Part shown: in pieces, positions 10,870 to 21,881 of the stretch
Layout of the letters: the number at the start of each line of letters is the position of its first letter
Numbering within the stretch: position 1 is the first letter of the stretch
From: Melieria omissa
Taxonomy: Eukaryota; Arthropoda; Insecta; Diptera; Ulidiidae
Length of the DNA: 64,000 nucleotides
Assembly: GCA_963971225.1 (NCBI GenBank)
Contig: OZ020269.1
Coordinates: 91,532,783 to 91,596,782, forward strand
Direction of reading: 5' to 3'
Translations under genes and position numbers: made by a program
The notes under the pieces: generated by a model
The model's input: the letters and a program-made list of their open reading frames with translations, nothing else
What the model was told of the DNA's origin: nothing
Database searches by the model: none

Positions 10870-13100
10870 AATTTCAGTCTAATGGGCATAGAGCAGCCTT
10901 ATTTATGTTCTTATACTTTCGTAAATATCTGTTTAGACCTAAGTTAGCAATTTTTTCGATTCTTCGATATTGACTAAAGACATCCTTTAAAAATTTCGCT
11001 CTTCATGGCCTAAAGTTCTGCAATGCTTAGTAAATCTTTCACACAATCTACAAGTCGAATTATGGAATCAAACAACCAAATTTTAGTGCTTATAGGACAA
11101 CAGCAAACAACTGTTTATTTAAACTATTCAGACCCTCATAGGAACTTTCCTTAGTTTATTTTATGACTGTTTAAAATTATGACCAACAATTTTTCCTACT
11201 TTGCATATGGTTTATATGAAAGTTAATTAAATTCGAAAGATTATTGTGTTAAGCAAATAACAAAAGAATATATGTGTACAACAGCGATTGATTTATGTAT
11301 TTAAATTATGTGCAAAAATGTGAATTAAAAAGATCTACAAAATGTTCTGCATATTTTCTATGCGAGACTTTCTACATGCTTTGATAATACAACAACTAAA
11401 GTGAGTAGTTGGTCGTGTGGCCAAATACATATTTACAGAAAAACTGGTTTAAGGAAATTTGAATTTGAATCTTATGAACAGATTAAAATTATATAATCTA
11501 ATAAAGTTTACAAATTCGAAAAAATTGTTATCTTCACAATAAAACTAATTTCTCATACATTTTTTTTTTTTATTTTAAAATAGGCCCCACCAGACATTTT
11601 TTGTTGCCGGCAATAAGAGAACGAGTCGCCCCCGGCAACAAATTGATCGCCGGTAATATCGCCAGCGTATCGATTTCGTATCACCAGTCGTTCTAAAACG
11701 TCCGCCGAAAGCAACTCGCCGTGACGAGTCGTTTTCTTATCGCCGTGACGTGTCGTTTTCTTATCGCCTGGACGGTTCTTTTTCATATCTAAATACATCA
11801 TATTGTTTGAGAAATTATCAATTTATAAAATGTCAGTCAGTTTTGGTTGGGATGGAATTTCATTTGCATAGAAATATTCAATGTTGCTCTTATTGTTTTG
11901 AGCTTGAATCAATGCTGTTGATCAATAAACCGTCGACGAATGAATACAAATTTTGTAAATGCGATCAATCTCCCTGAAATACAAAATATATCAATTCGAT
12001 ATTTCAAAGTCCTGAAAAACAACGTGTTTTCGTGACATGTTGCTAATTTGTCACTGCGGCAATAAATCGTCGAGTCGCCAATTTGTTGCCACTGACGATT
12101 GTTGCCTATTTCTCACATTTTGCTTGGTGAGGCATTTCGAATAAATGTATATTTGTATATGTATTTGTGTCACCGATACAAAAGTGAGCATTGAACAAAG
12201 AGACGAAACCTTTTTTGTCGAAACATTTTAATTGATGAACCAATTCTCACTAATTTTGAATTCATCAAAAAGTACAATAAAATCTTCATTGAAATTTTTT
12301 AAATTGAATTTAAGCATTTAATTTATTGCATTCAAACTTAAAATTTTGGCCAAGGAAAGTTGTCGTGCTGACTTGTTCTGCACAAATTGACTGATGCCAT
12401 GTCATCGATAGACACTGGTGACTGATTTTTTGATTAAAAATCGCAATTTAACCCGGAACCACCCTCGGTATACGATTGATTTACTCGCGTGAAACTTTTA
12501 GTTTTAAGAAAAAATGCATTTGCCTATGAAAAGAGAGCACTTTGAGCACTTAGAAGCCTTTCAAAAGGCTTGTATCGACATCCCGAAGGACATCCTGGCT
12601 GACGGTCTAAATCGCCCATTCAACATACTGTAACGATGAGGCCCTCTGTGCTGTGCTATGCATGAATGTTTTACGGGCATACTTTTAGGCACGGATTTTA
12701 GAGTACGGCCAGCTTGCTATCATTCCGATATGGCAGGGATGGTTTGCGATGGTAATGGGATGTCCGCGAATAGTCGAGATATGTCCAATTGGAATGTGCA
12801 TGAACAATCGGCGCGATAAGCAAAAACGTATAAAAGGCAGCATTGTGCAGCGCATGGAGACGAATCTGATTCGAGCAAGCAAAGGAGAAACATGCAATAG
12901 TAGTAGTGTAAAGATGACCAAAGTGTAAATTTGTAAATAAAGTAATTGCTGGTTTTGGAATGCGTTTTGCGTTGAGTAAATGAAGTGTTTTTATTTTCAA
13001 GCACAATCCAGATACGAACTTAGAGAAGTCATTTTCGTAACAATACCTTTGAATTGTGAAAACCGATGCATTGAGTATGAAGGGCACTAATTTGAATCAA
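10870..13100. other. Non-coding DNA with local short repeats
   Basis: No gene is supported. Between 11580 and 11790 a GC-richer patch repeats a GTCGTTTTCTTATCGCC motif, and related words (CGGCAATAA, GAGTCGCC, TTGTTGCC) recur at 12055-12110, suggesting two ends of an unknown element. A short plus-strand stretch near 12510-12620 reads IPKDILADGLNRP, possibly a transposase scrap. Nothing here is strong. Confidence 0.4.
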
Positions 13101-13111
13101 ATAACCCAATT

Positions 13112-13269
13112 CAGTGGCGGATCCAGGGGGGGGGGGCGGTTGGGGGTTGAAACCCCCCGAAATATTTGGATTGACTAAAAAACTACATACAAATTAAAAG
13201 ACATTTTATAAATATTAAAGAATTACTTTTTTAAACCCCCCCCGAAATATTTTTCTGGATCCGCGCCTG
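13112..13269. mobile_element. 158 bp hAT-type MITE
   Basis: The ends are CAGTGGCGGATCCAGG on the left and, read inward from the right, CAGGCGCGGATCCAG. An exact 8 bp direct repeat, ACCCAATT, flanks both sides (13104-13111 and 13270-13277). An 8 bp duplication with CAG ends fits the hAT superfamily. Runs of G and C lie just inside each end. A diverged second copy lies at about 26219-26363. Confidence 0.85.
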
Positions 13270-13279
13270 ACCCAATTCA

Positions 13280-14920
13280 ATCAATCAATTAATAAATCAA
13301 GTCTTAAAAAAATGTGTGGTTTTTATTTTTAGAAAGTCCCGTTTACCTTGAGAAATCATTATCAAATGCACCAATTATTACTTCTGCTACCTCACGGCTA
13401 AAAATATTGCTTGGCATTAAAATGTCATAAAAATATCTGCAACTTTTGCTATTAAAGCCATTTGAAACGGTTGCCGACTGACTTTTACTGCTGCTTCTTC
13501 AATTTCTCTCCTACATTTACCCAGCCTATTGTTGTTGTAGTTGGTATTTGTTTTTTCTTATTTACTGTCTGCACAAATATACTAAATAAATCAGCGCCAA
13601 ACAGGTTGACAACATTTTATATATTTTATTCATCAAATTAGCATAAATTAATTTCTTTCCACTCGAAATTTTTGGTACATTTTTCATTGTTGTTGTTATT
13701 GATTCGGTGTTATTTCAGTGTTTTATCGGTCGCCGTAGACACAGCTGCAACAAACCACAAAACATAAATGCAAAGTAACAAAATCTTCAAAACCTTAGTG
13801 AGGTTTGCAAAAAAAAAAAACAAAAAAAAATAATAAAAAAAATCTGAATTCAAACTAACCACAAACTGAATGGAGGTTACTGACAAAGGCAGCCAAAACA
13901 TAATGTTGCCTTTTTCGAGGGGATTGGAGGAAGAAACCATGTGACAGCGTTTAATTTGAGTCGCTTAATTTGTATGCAAATCGCCAATAGAAATACACAC
14001 ACACAAATATATAAAGCAAATCTCACATAAGAAACAGCCAAATGTTGAACAATCTAAAATGAAGAAACGAGACGAAAACCATCACATAAGTAGCAGCGGA
14101 TCTGACCAACGCGCATCTTCCGACAGTGACATCGCGCGCCGATTGGTGGACAAGTGGCAAACGGCAGCGGCGCGTTCGTAATCGAAACTAAATATTCGCT
14201 CGAAATGCGAAACTATTCGGCCGCAAAGTGCAACGCGCGCGCCAAGCACGAAAACGCGACAGCAAAGAATTAATTCGACGCTTTTTTTCGTTTTGCAGTG
14301 TCACTGGTGATAGCTTCGGTTGCCTTTAATTAAGCGCTTGAAAAGTTGTTGCTTTCGTTTTTTTTTTGTTTTTTTTTTTGCTATTGCATTTGTATTGGTT
14401 ATTTATGGTAAATTTTTCGCATTGGCCCCGTCCACCGGCATCAAAGAAAATGGCGCACGAAAAGCAGTGCATAAGAAATTTGAAGGCGGGACTTGTGGCG
14501 ACCACTGAAAGCGCCCATTGTGACTTTCATTGTGAACCATTTCACCACTTATCTGTGTATAACAAATCGCTGTTGATCGTTTTTTGTTAAACGATAGCTT
14601 TTGGTTAGTTCTCTACTCTTTCGACTACCGTTAATAGTGTCTATATGGTAAATAATTATCTTGGATCATGTCTTTTTCTTGTTGCCCATTTGTCGGCTGC
14701 AAAAAAACTACGTATTTTACAAATCCCCAATCAGCTCGAGGGGATTGTGAAATACAAAGTCATCAAATCCACTCCCACTTCTCCTCAAAATGAACGGTTG
14801 AGTGTTAAAAGTTCATTGTTTGCTTTTGGCCAAATTTTGGCTCAAATTTCACTTAATGAGTAACTCTTCACAAAAATCTAAGCCAATTAAATAAATAAAT
14901 AAATAAATAATGCTTTGAAC
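13280..14920. other. Intronic DNA with a GC-rich island at 14080-14290
   Basis: Mostly AT-rich. The island at 14080-14290 is rich in CG dinucleotides (several GCGCGC words) and unlike its surroundings, as fly promoters and 5' leaders often are. I see no frame with a known domain. It could be an internal promoter of the fusilli-like gene or an enhancer, which is speculation. Confidence 0.35.
14889..14910. repeat. (TAAA)n microsatellite beside a splice donor
   Basis: About five TAAA units lie 13 bp inside the intron from the splice donor of the fusilli-like exon. Such tracts vary in length between individuals and might modulate the donor's surroundings. Confidence 0.8.
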
Positions 14921-14924
14921 TCAC

Positions 14925-15125
14925 CTTCCCGCTGGCTGCCTCCAGAATAACATAGACCAACAGTATGATTTCCTTCTCATCGGAGCCCAAGCCGGCCCCA
15001 TTCTGGCCACATGTCGCCACGTACAGCGACACCAAATGCTCCGGCACCTGCATTCTTCCGTTGTGGTTAGCCTGTATGGCTGCTGTTGTCACAATCGGTG
15101 CACTTGTCACAATCTCAATAGTTAT
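14925..15125 (-). CDS. fus: Exon of an ESRP/fusilli-type splicing regulator (N-terminal domain)
   Basis: The minus-strand exon encodes about 67 residues, including [20 protein letters not shown], then [19 protein letters not shown], ending SGK at the consensus donor AAG|GTGAG. The upstream border is probably the AG before ATAACTATTGAG at 15125, giving phase 0. The block (hydrophobic, then G-rich, then LGSDEKExILL) matches the start of vertebrate ESRP1/2, which read [20 protein letters not shown] in the same position. ESRP proteins, called fusilli in Drosophila, carry this DnaQ-like N-terminal domain followed by three RRMs and regulate alternative splicing in epithelial cells. The RRM exons should lie beyond position 1. 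The methionine in MQVPEH could be a start, but the frame is open upstream to the acceptor, so an internal exon is more likely. The assignment rests on motif memory. Confidence 0.72.
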
Positions 15126-15558
15126 CTATATATATATATTTGTTGCTAATTTCGAGACAACGAATATCTTTTATGCTGTCTGTAGACGATTTCAATATAC
15201 AACTTCAATTGATGTTGACAATTGTTCTGGTTGTTGTTGTAATATCCTCTAGATACAGTCACTGCTTTACAGCATTTGTGGTTGATGGTGATACTTTCGA
15301 TGCTGTTGGGAAGCAGTGCACCACCGCTGTATATGACAGCGTTTCGTACTCAAGTACCAACTCTAGTTTTGGTACTTTGAATTCTAGTTAACATCTGCAA
15401 ATAATTGCGGCGTCTTAGGGTGTTGTGAGTTTAAGCTGAAAAAAAAATATAGAAAGTCGTATTTAGTGGCTTGTTTGGTACATAAAAGTTGGCAAATGAA
15501 GTAACAAAATTTTTTAAGGATATAAAAAATTGCATGACGACAATGATTGCTACATGGC

Positions 15559-16975
15559 ACAGTGATTCCTTCCATAGACAAATTTCAAAACATTTATATT
15601 CTCAGATTTTAACAATTCTGATGTCAATTGAAAGGTAAAACTCCAACTAAGAAAACCCCCAAAACTCTGTGCAAAAGATTAATTAGTGTGTGTGCAAAGG
15701 CTGAAAGTCAGAACATGTTTCACAAAAAAATTTTAACACATGTTTTCTGTTTTTTAGTCTATTGCGTAAAAAAATCTTAAAAGCTCATGGTTAGCAAGAA
15801 GTTGCTAAAACTTTAAATATAGATTAAGAACTGATTTGGGAAGCACACCAGTCCCATTTCAAACCACATACTATTACGTGGTTCACAGACGGCTCCAAAA
15901 CGCACGATGGAACAGGGGCGGTGGTATTTGGACCTCGCTTCAAGCACTATGAGCCCATGGGAATTACACCCAGCATATTTCAAGCAGAGCTATATGCCAT
16001 CAGGCTCTGTGTGCAGATTAAACTCGAACGTTTGTACAAGAGGCAAGACATAGTCATTTGTTCTGACAGTCAAGCAGCCATTAAAGCACTAATCTCGTAT
16101 GAGATTACCTCAGGGTTGGTGCTGGAATGCATAGAACCATTGAATAAACTGAGTACAGATAACCAGGTTAAAATCTAGAACTTTGCTAGAATTGGGGCAC
16201 CTATGATCCCCTTTGCACCAGAACCTTTCATTGGACTGGGCAAAAGCATTCTATCAGAGTCACTAAGACTTGAGGAAAGAACCAGGAACTCAGAACACTG
16301 GTCAAATGCCACAGGTCTTAGGCAATCGAAAATCTTCATCAAAGGTTATAACTCCAGATGGAGTGAAGAATGCCTCAGACTGGGAAAAACCCAGCTTAGA
16401 CTGGTCACCGGGCTGTTAACCGGGCACTGCAGAATGAGAAAACACATGCACACAATCGGAGTGGAACAGGTAAGCGTCTGCAGACTCTGCGAAACAGCGG
16501 AGGAGACTCCTGAGCACGTCATACTGCACTGCGATGCGGTATGCCGTAGTAGAAGACAGCACTTGGGCCAGTACTGGCTTGCAGAAGAGAACGTCAAACA
16601 CCTTCTCCCACGTGAGTTACTAAGATTCATTAGGTCGGTGGGACTGGGGGAAGTTCTCTAAAGTTATAGGGGTACAATAGATCAACTTTGGTCTCAGTGC
16701 ACATTTCCCCTTTCAAATTTATCTATCTCTAAGAACTGATGCGTCAATTTTCGCTTTCAACTTTTACTCAAATTTGGCAAAGCCAAAGCTCCTACTTTAA
16801 TTTAAATTTAAAATATTTTTCAAAATTAAAAACCTGAACATTAGCAAAACTTAGAGGAAAATATCTAAAAAGTATGTGAAAGTATGTTCCTGGATTTTTT
16901 TATATTTTAAGAAGCATTCTTTTTTATCGCATTATGTAAACACATCCTCCGATATCTTCCGATCTCAGAAATTAA
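15559..16975. repeat. Dispersed repeat copy interrupted by a non-LTR insertion
   Basis: 15559-15835 and 16741-16975 together match 22225-22725 continuously. Landmarks are CAGTGATTC, ACTCCAACTAAGAAAACCCC and TGTTTTCTGTTTTTTAG, then after the break GTATGTGAAAGTATGTTCC and CCGATATCTTCCGATCTCAG. The unit is about 500 bp, AT-rich and has no frame. Its own class is unknown. Confidence 0.8.
15836..16729 (+). mobile_element. 5'-truncated non-LTR retrotransposon with RNase H, 11 bp target duplication
   Basis: The insert is bounded by TAAGAACTGAT at 15825-15835 and 16730-16740. It carries only the end of the element's ORF2: RNase H with TWFTDGSKTHDGTGAVVF, FQAELYAIRL (the conserved E) and CSDSQAAIKAL (second D), then a stop at 16176 followed by NFARIGAP. 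The last RNase H motif (WVPGHxGxxGNExAD) is missing between these two segments, so about 15-20 codons are deleted. A C-terminal region follows (16203-16661) with RLVTGLLTGHCRMRKHMHTI and CRLCETAEETPEHVILHC, a CCHC-like knuckle common in I/LOA-type elements. There is no poly(A); the 3' end is TTTATCTATCTC. The element is dead on arrival through 5' truncation. Confidence 0.88.
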
Positions 16976-17099
16976 TTCTAACATCTTTTTTTTTCTCATA
17001 AAATTTCTGTTACTCTTTGTAATAATCAATGTTGACGTTACCGATTAAATGTAAAATCTGAAAAATCTAGCCAACACAGTAGTTACTCGGGCTGGTAAA

Positions 17100-17176
17100 A
17101 CCAGTAAAACCAGGACGAGCTAGGATTCAAACGCGGTATGAGAAGCCAGCGCGCTACCCACTGGACTATCGAGGCC
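17100..17176 (-). repeat. tRNA-like sequence, probable SINE head or tRNA pseudogene
   Basis: On the minus strand it reads GGCCTCGATAGTCCAGTGGG, then TAGCGCGCTGG, a CTTCTCATACC anticodon-like loop and TTTGAATCC as a B-box. The layout recalls tRNA-Met (loop CTCATA). The acceptor ends do not pair, so it is not a functional tRNA. A close relative is at 18975-19049. Confidence 0.6.
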
Positions 17177-17599
17177 GAGGCCGAACTTGGAGTTCATTGT
17201 TCTTGAAGTATTCAAAAGAGCTATTAATGATTCTGTGAATAGTGAAATCATGTCAGTTAAAATTCTTCAAAAATTGCATGCCCCAAAAAAAATCCGATCC
17301 CTAAGCTTACTTCACTCAGAAATTTACTCGGGTAGAGAGATTTTCTTCAGAAAACTCAACTTTAAGGAGTCTTTTATTTAGTAGCATTTTGGTATCAGTT
17401 TAAGCCTCTACGGCCAAAGGGAACTTCCCTCAGAGCACTTTTACATACATATCTGAGATGCTTATGAATTCAGGACTTTGAAATATAATATAATTTAGGA
17501 ATCTACAGACTCAGATCCAAAACATGTATGTTTTTCTTACCGGACATATTCTGGTTCTGAAAGTTCAAACTAGAAAATTAAGTCAAATGGAGAAAACTT

Positions 17600-18580
17600 T
17601 CTTCTTTCATTTGATACCCACATCTTCATCATTGCACAACCGCAAGTATTTATTAGGTGTACAACTTTGCTTCCGCCGTTTTTTTTCCAAAATTAAAAGC
17701 TTTATTGCGAAAAAGTGCTGACAGATGTATTATTCAAAGTATTGTCCGTCGCTAGCGACAACTTTCTCCCATCTTTCCGGCAATTTTCGGATCCCGGCTC
17801 GAAAAAAGGAGTCCTCTTCTGACGCTATCCATGAAGCAATCCATTTTTCCAATTCTTCGAAGGATTGAAAATGTTGATCTGCCAGGCCGTGTGCCATCGA
17901 ACGGAATAGGTGGAAGTCAAAAGGGGCGACATCTGGGGAATACGGCGGGTGGGGCAAGACTTCCCATTTCAGCGTTTCCAGGTACTTTTTGACCACTTTT
18001 GCGACGTGAGGCCGAGCATTGTCGTGTTGGAGGATGACTCACCATTTTCACTCACCACGAAATCATCATTTTTAAAACGTTGAAACCACTCCCGACACGT
18101 TCTTTCACTCAGAGCAGCATCACCGTAAGTTTCTGAGAGCATTCGATGCGCTTCAGCTGCATTTTTTTTTCGAATTGTAACAGAAAAGTAAAACTTCCCG
18201 CAAATGGCGAGAATTGGCCACATAAACGGACATTTTCGAGCGTGAATAATACGAAAACAAGAACAACTGTCACTGAAACGGCGATGACAATTCGTTAGGC
18301 ACTGTCCACACTCACTTTAAAGGCATTACCATCTATGTATTTCAACCAGCCTCAGCCGGTACAGCCACCTATCGGAAAACGGCGGAAGCAAAGTTGTACA
18401 CCTGATATAAAATTTTTTGAAATGTGTATGTCCTTCAAATTTTAAGGTCCTGTAAAATAGAACTTTGGGTAAGAAAATGAAAAACTGACTACGCCAGGTT
18501 ACTAAAAATTATCTCTAGTTTCACGTCTATATCAACATTTGGATGGGTTTCGGCCAAAGAAAAAGAATTTTCGCACGGTG
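17600..18580. mobile_element. CACCGTGCGACA-family element interrupted by a mariner
   Basis: The segment from about 17600 (TTCTTTCATTTGATAC) to 17652 and the segment from 18408 to 18580 align with consecutive parts of 62344-62829. Shared landmarks are CCTTCAAA, AAAACTGACTACGC (variant), TAGTTTCACG and the right end TCGCACGGTG. The mariner at 17653-18405 sits between them. The left end of this copy is not recognisable. Confidence 0.65.
17653..18405 (-). mobile_element. Internally deleted mariner with intact inverted ends
   Basis: The 753 bp element has about 30 bp terminal inverted repeats beginning TTAGGTGTACAACTTTGC on the left and TCAGGTGTACAACTTTGC read inward from the right, flanked by TA at 17651-17652 and 18406-18407. 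On the minus strand the transposase N-terminus is present (AHRMLSETYGDAALSERTCR, EWFQRFKNDDF), then at ENGE it jumps to QHDNARPHVAKVVKKYLE, continues through HPPYSPDVAPFDFHLF and ends in PERWEKVVASDGQYFE. About 170 residues containing the first catalytic Asp are missing, and the frame shifts at the junction. It therefore cannot transpose itself but could be moved by a full-length relative. Confidence 0.9.
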
Positions 18581-18662
18581 TAATAAATGTAAAGTTGGTG
18601 TTTTAACTAAGTGCATCAAAAAAAGCTGAAGATGAATAAAAAGGCTGCATTAAAAACATTAT

Positions 18663-19256
18663 CAGCCCGATTCTGTACACTTGATAAATTCACCATATTG
18701 ACTATTTGTCAAGTTTTTATTATTTGTCAAGAATCGGTATTCTATCCCAAAAATAAAAGCTCTTTTCTTGATAAATTGTCAAAACTGTGAATGCTATTGA
18801 CAACAGCATACAAATTGAAATTTTGCCTATTGAAAATGGAAGAATTGTGCATGTTTACACTTTTACATCAGAGAAAATAAAAAAAAAATTGCGTTACCTC
18901 CTCCACGAATTATTTTTTGTATGCAAAAAGCGCCTATTGTGAAACTATTGAAAAAAAACGCCCGAACTTATTTCCAGCCCAGCCAGGATTCGATCCGAGG
19001 GCGCTCGGTATGAGAAGCCCGCGCGTACCCGCTGGGCTATCAAGGCCGGTTTTTTTTTGCAAAACTTACTTTACTTAAACTGTTTGTCTTATTTTTTGAC
19101 AATTTAACAACTGTCGCATATTCACCTTATGTTGAATTAAATGAGCTTTTTACTTTATCAATGTTGGATCAGAATACGAGCAAAGCTTTTGCTTGATAAA
19201 AATCTTGACAAAATTTCTTGATAAAAAATTTGTCAAGAATGCACAGAATCAGGCTG
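18663..19256. mobile_element. MITE with CAGCCYGATTCTGT ends carrying a tRNA-like insert
   Basis: The left end reads CAGCCCGATTCTGTACACTT and the right end, read inward, CAGCCTGATTCTGTGCATTC. Subterminal TTGATAAA/TTGTCAAG words are mirrored. Flanking TAT or TA could be the target duplication. A shorter (about 190 bp), related copy lies at 34831-35021. Here the middle holds the tRNA-like block at 18975-19049, which the short copy lacks. Confidence 0.75.
18975..19049 (-). repeat. tRNA-like sequence inside a MITE
   Basis: Minus strand: GGCCTTGATAGCCCAGCGGG, TACGCGCGGGCTTCTCATACC, then a GATCGAATCCTGG B-box-like segment. Same family as 17100-17176 and better preserved. The acceptor stem does not close. 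It may serve as a polymerase III promoter remnant. Confidence 0.6.
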
Positions 19257-19259
19257 TAT

Positions 19260-21560
19260 ATGTACACATTTTTATTTTTTTATGAAAAGTGAAAAACTGA
19301 AATGAGAAGTGACGCAAATTATAAAACAATTTTAAGAGATTTTTTTTAACTTTTGGGAGGAAATTTCGATATTTTTGTAAGATTTAAGAGAAAGTCATTT
19401 CAGGTATCTGGAAAAACTGAAAGGGTTCTAGCTGAAACGAGTAATTGCAGTCTGCTCCAATTTATGCGAAGCTTGAGCTGATTTTGTGGGTAAGCAGATA
19501 TGGGTCTTTCAGGAACTTTGTTATTAAAGTAGATTTTAATGATCTGAATGGGCCCAAGTGTCTTCTTACATCAATTACAACTTATAACCTGCGAGTATGT
19601 GAAATTTATTTTTTATTTGCGTTAAGTGTGAGCAAAAAGTATCGGTGCTAACAAAATATCAAATAACAATAATCTGCATCTGTATTTTGCTTTACTCGCA
19701 TCACACCCATTCGAAGAATTATCACAAATTTGCAATAGAAATACCAAGAAATAGACAAATGTAATTGGGAATGTATTTGGCTTAGACTGGCCCACCAAAC
19801 CCACTACTCCTCCTCTTCATAATGCAATGTAATAAAATAGTTCACAATAATTTAAAATTCACAGCAAACATTACACTTACACACCGTTTAGCATATCGCT
19901 AATCAAGATTCAGCTGGTTAGCATTAAAAATTACCAACGCAAGCACAAACAACCAAAAATGATAACGATTAATGGGATTTTAATTTTGAGCCGACAAGTT
20001 GCTGTGTCATGACAAGTCAACCGAAATCCAGCCGGCCAACACATCAAATCCAGATAAAATCTGTTGAACTTTGAGACTGTCGAGTAAGTGACACACGATG
20101 TAAACAGCAGCGCCAAAGATATTCAATATGAATGGAAATCATTATAATTTAATTGTATATCTAATTCTTGAAAAAATATGAATTTTTAAATACAACAAAA
20201 AAAAAGGAATTTTTAATCAAACAGAATTTACACATGGCTACCGAAGAGATGCTACACATGTATAGACGTATGTATGTATGTATGTATGTATGAATGTGTG
20301 TGTTAGTGTAAAACCTCTAATGATAAGTGTAATTAAACAAAAACTCATACACAGCATCCACGGCAAATCGACGGCGCAACTGGCTAAGCAAAGATCGTAA
20401 ATGACGCCGCTGTCGAGCTGCTGAAAGCTTAACAATTTCCCGCTGACAGCGCACAACTGCGCTGACGTTGGTAACTTGGCGCACGGCTCCGACTGCCACC
20501 CATTCCATGCGACTGCTGCCCATTGTCAGCGGGCAGCGGCCGCGAAATTCTCGCTCGCCAAGCCAGCCAACGTCTAAAGGTCAGCGCGCATGGGTTAATC
20601 GCGCAAATCCGCAATTGCCGCCTAATGTCATTATATAAAAAGCAGATTTTTATATACCATAATTAAAATACATACGTCGACATACGTACACGTTGACCGT
20701 GCGCGCAATATCAGCCGACCTGCATTGTTATTATTGTAATATTTGCAATTTTTTTTTCATTTAAAAATGTGCCGCCTTTTTGCCACAGTTTAAGTATCTG
20801 ACTTGCTATTCTTTTTATTGTGAGTTAAATTTAAGTGCGCCGCGTTGAATGTGTTTATGAAATGTTTTGATCCTTGTGGCATTTTATGGCCGAGCTTAAG
20901 CAAAGTTGAAGGGCAAGTGTGCTATTTGATTTGTCATTTAATAGAAGTATTTATCATATTAAAAAAGGCTCACTGAATTAGACGGGGTTGAAATTATACT
21001 AAACATATATTGTAGAAATATTTGTATTTTATTCGCATGTTTGGCAGAAGGTTCAATGTTTTAATTCAATTCACATGTCTGCCAAACTGAAATGTTGAGC
21101 TGTGACTGTGAAACACAGGCGAACGCAAGTTTTTGCTAATCAGATTATCTAATCTAATCAATAATTGGACTTGAAAGAATTGCAAAGTTGCAAACATGTT
21201 TGAATATTGATGCGAATGAATGTATTAAATGCAAGTTTGTAGTGCAAATTGTCCAACAAAAGCTTTTAGATTCAGTGGAGAATTACAAATTCGATCGACT
21301 TATTTGTTATTGCAAAAAATATCGAGTTTGTTCAAGCTATGGCAGAGGACAAAGAAAAGAAACACACTATGTGGTTTGCTTGGAAAAATCCCCAAACAGG
21401 GGTGGTTTCGGTTTGAGTAAGAATCCAACAGACTGTTAGATACAGATTCCAGCTATAGTAAGATCAAATCCGCGGACCTCTTGGGCAGAGAATGCCGGAA
21501 AGTCATGAAACTTATTGTGATAATCACGGGTTACTGGTCCATGGATGAACACACAGCAAA
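19260..21560. other. Intronic DNA with a (TATG)n tract and a GC-rich island
   Basis: A short tandem TATG tract lies at 20268-20292. A GC-rich island spans 20340-20630 and contains a 68-codon minus-strand frame (MGSSRMEWVAVGAVRQVTNV at its start), with an AT-rich TATATAAAA stretch about 30 bp beyond its upstream edge on that strand. No known domain or splice partner is visible. An alternative first exon is possible but unsupported. Confidence 0.35.
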
Positions 21561-21570
21561 AATGAGCATC

Positions 21571-21881
21571 TTCTTCTTCTTCTTGACTGGCACGACAGCC
21601 CGATTACGAGACTAAGGACTAGCTTCCCGCAACCAACCATGTTGTGCGTGCAAATGTTTTTTACCAGGTTGGAAGGGACCTACAGTTTTATACCGATTCC
21701 GAACGGCGAGTTGGGAGCTTTTTCATAGGCAATTTTACTCTCAGGTTTGCCATTTCCTGCTGAGAGGACAGCCGCCGAAAGAAAATTGATGTTTTTCTTT
21801 TCGGTGTTAACGCAACGGAGTATTGAACTCGCGGAGTCTTGACTCGCGGCCCAACGCACTAGCCAGCTAAGCTACGGCGGC
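21571..21881 (-). mobile_element. tRNA-derived SINE with (AAG)n tail
   Basis: On the minus strand the 311 bp element starts GCCGCCGTAGCTTAGCTGGC, which holds a perfect A-box (TAGCTTAGCTGG). About 35 bp on comes GAGTTCAATACTC, a B-box variant, so a polymerase III promoter is recognisable. A tRNA-unrelated body follows, ending in GACAGCC...CAAGAAGAAGAAGAA at the plus-strand left edge. GCATC occurs on both flanks and may be the short target duplication. It lies antisense to plus and in the same sense as the host gene. Confidence 0.82.

Noticed and set aside
11553..11801. 82-codon minus-strand frame with RPGDKKTTRHGDKKTTRHGE
   Set aside because: The apparent protein repeat comes from a short DNA repeat (GTCGTTTTCTTATCGCC), with no further support.
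12510..12625. Plus-strand stretch reading IPKDILADGLNRP
   Set aside because: Possibly a transposase C-terminal scrap, but under 40 codons with no second motif.
14059..14181. Small plus-strand frame MKKRDENHHISSSGSD
   Set aside because: 41 codons in a CG-rich island; no family, no splice or poly(A) context.
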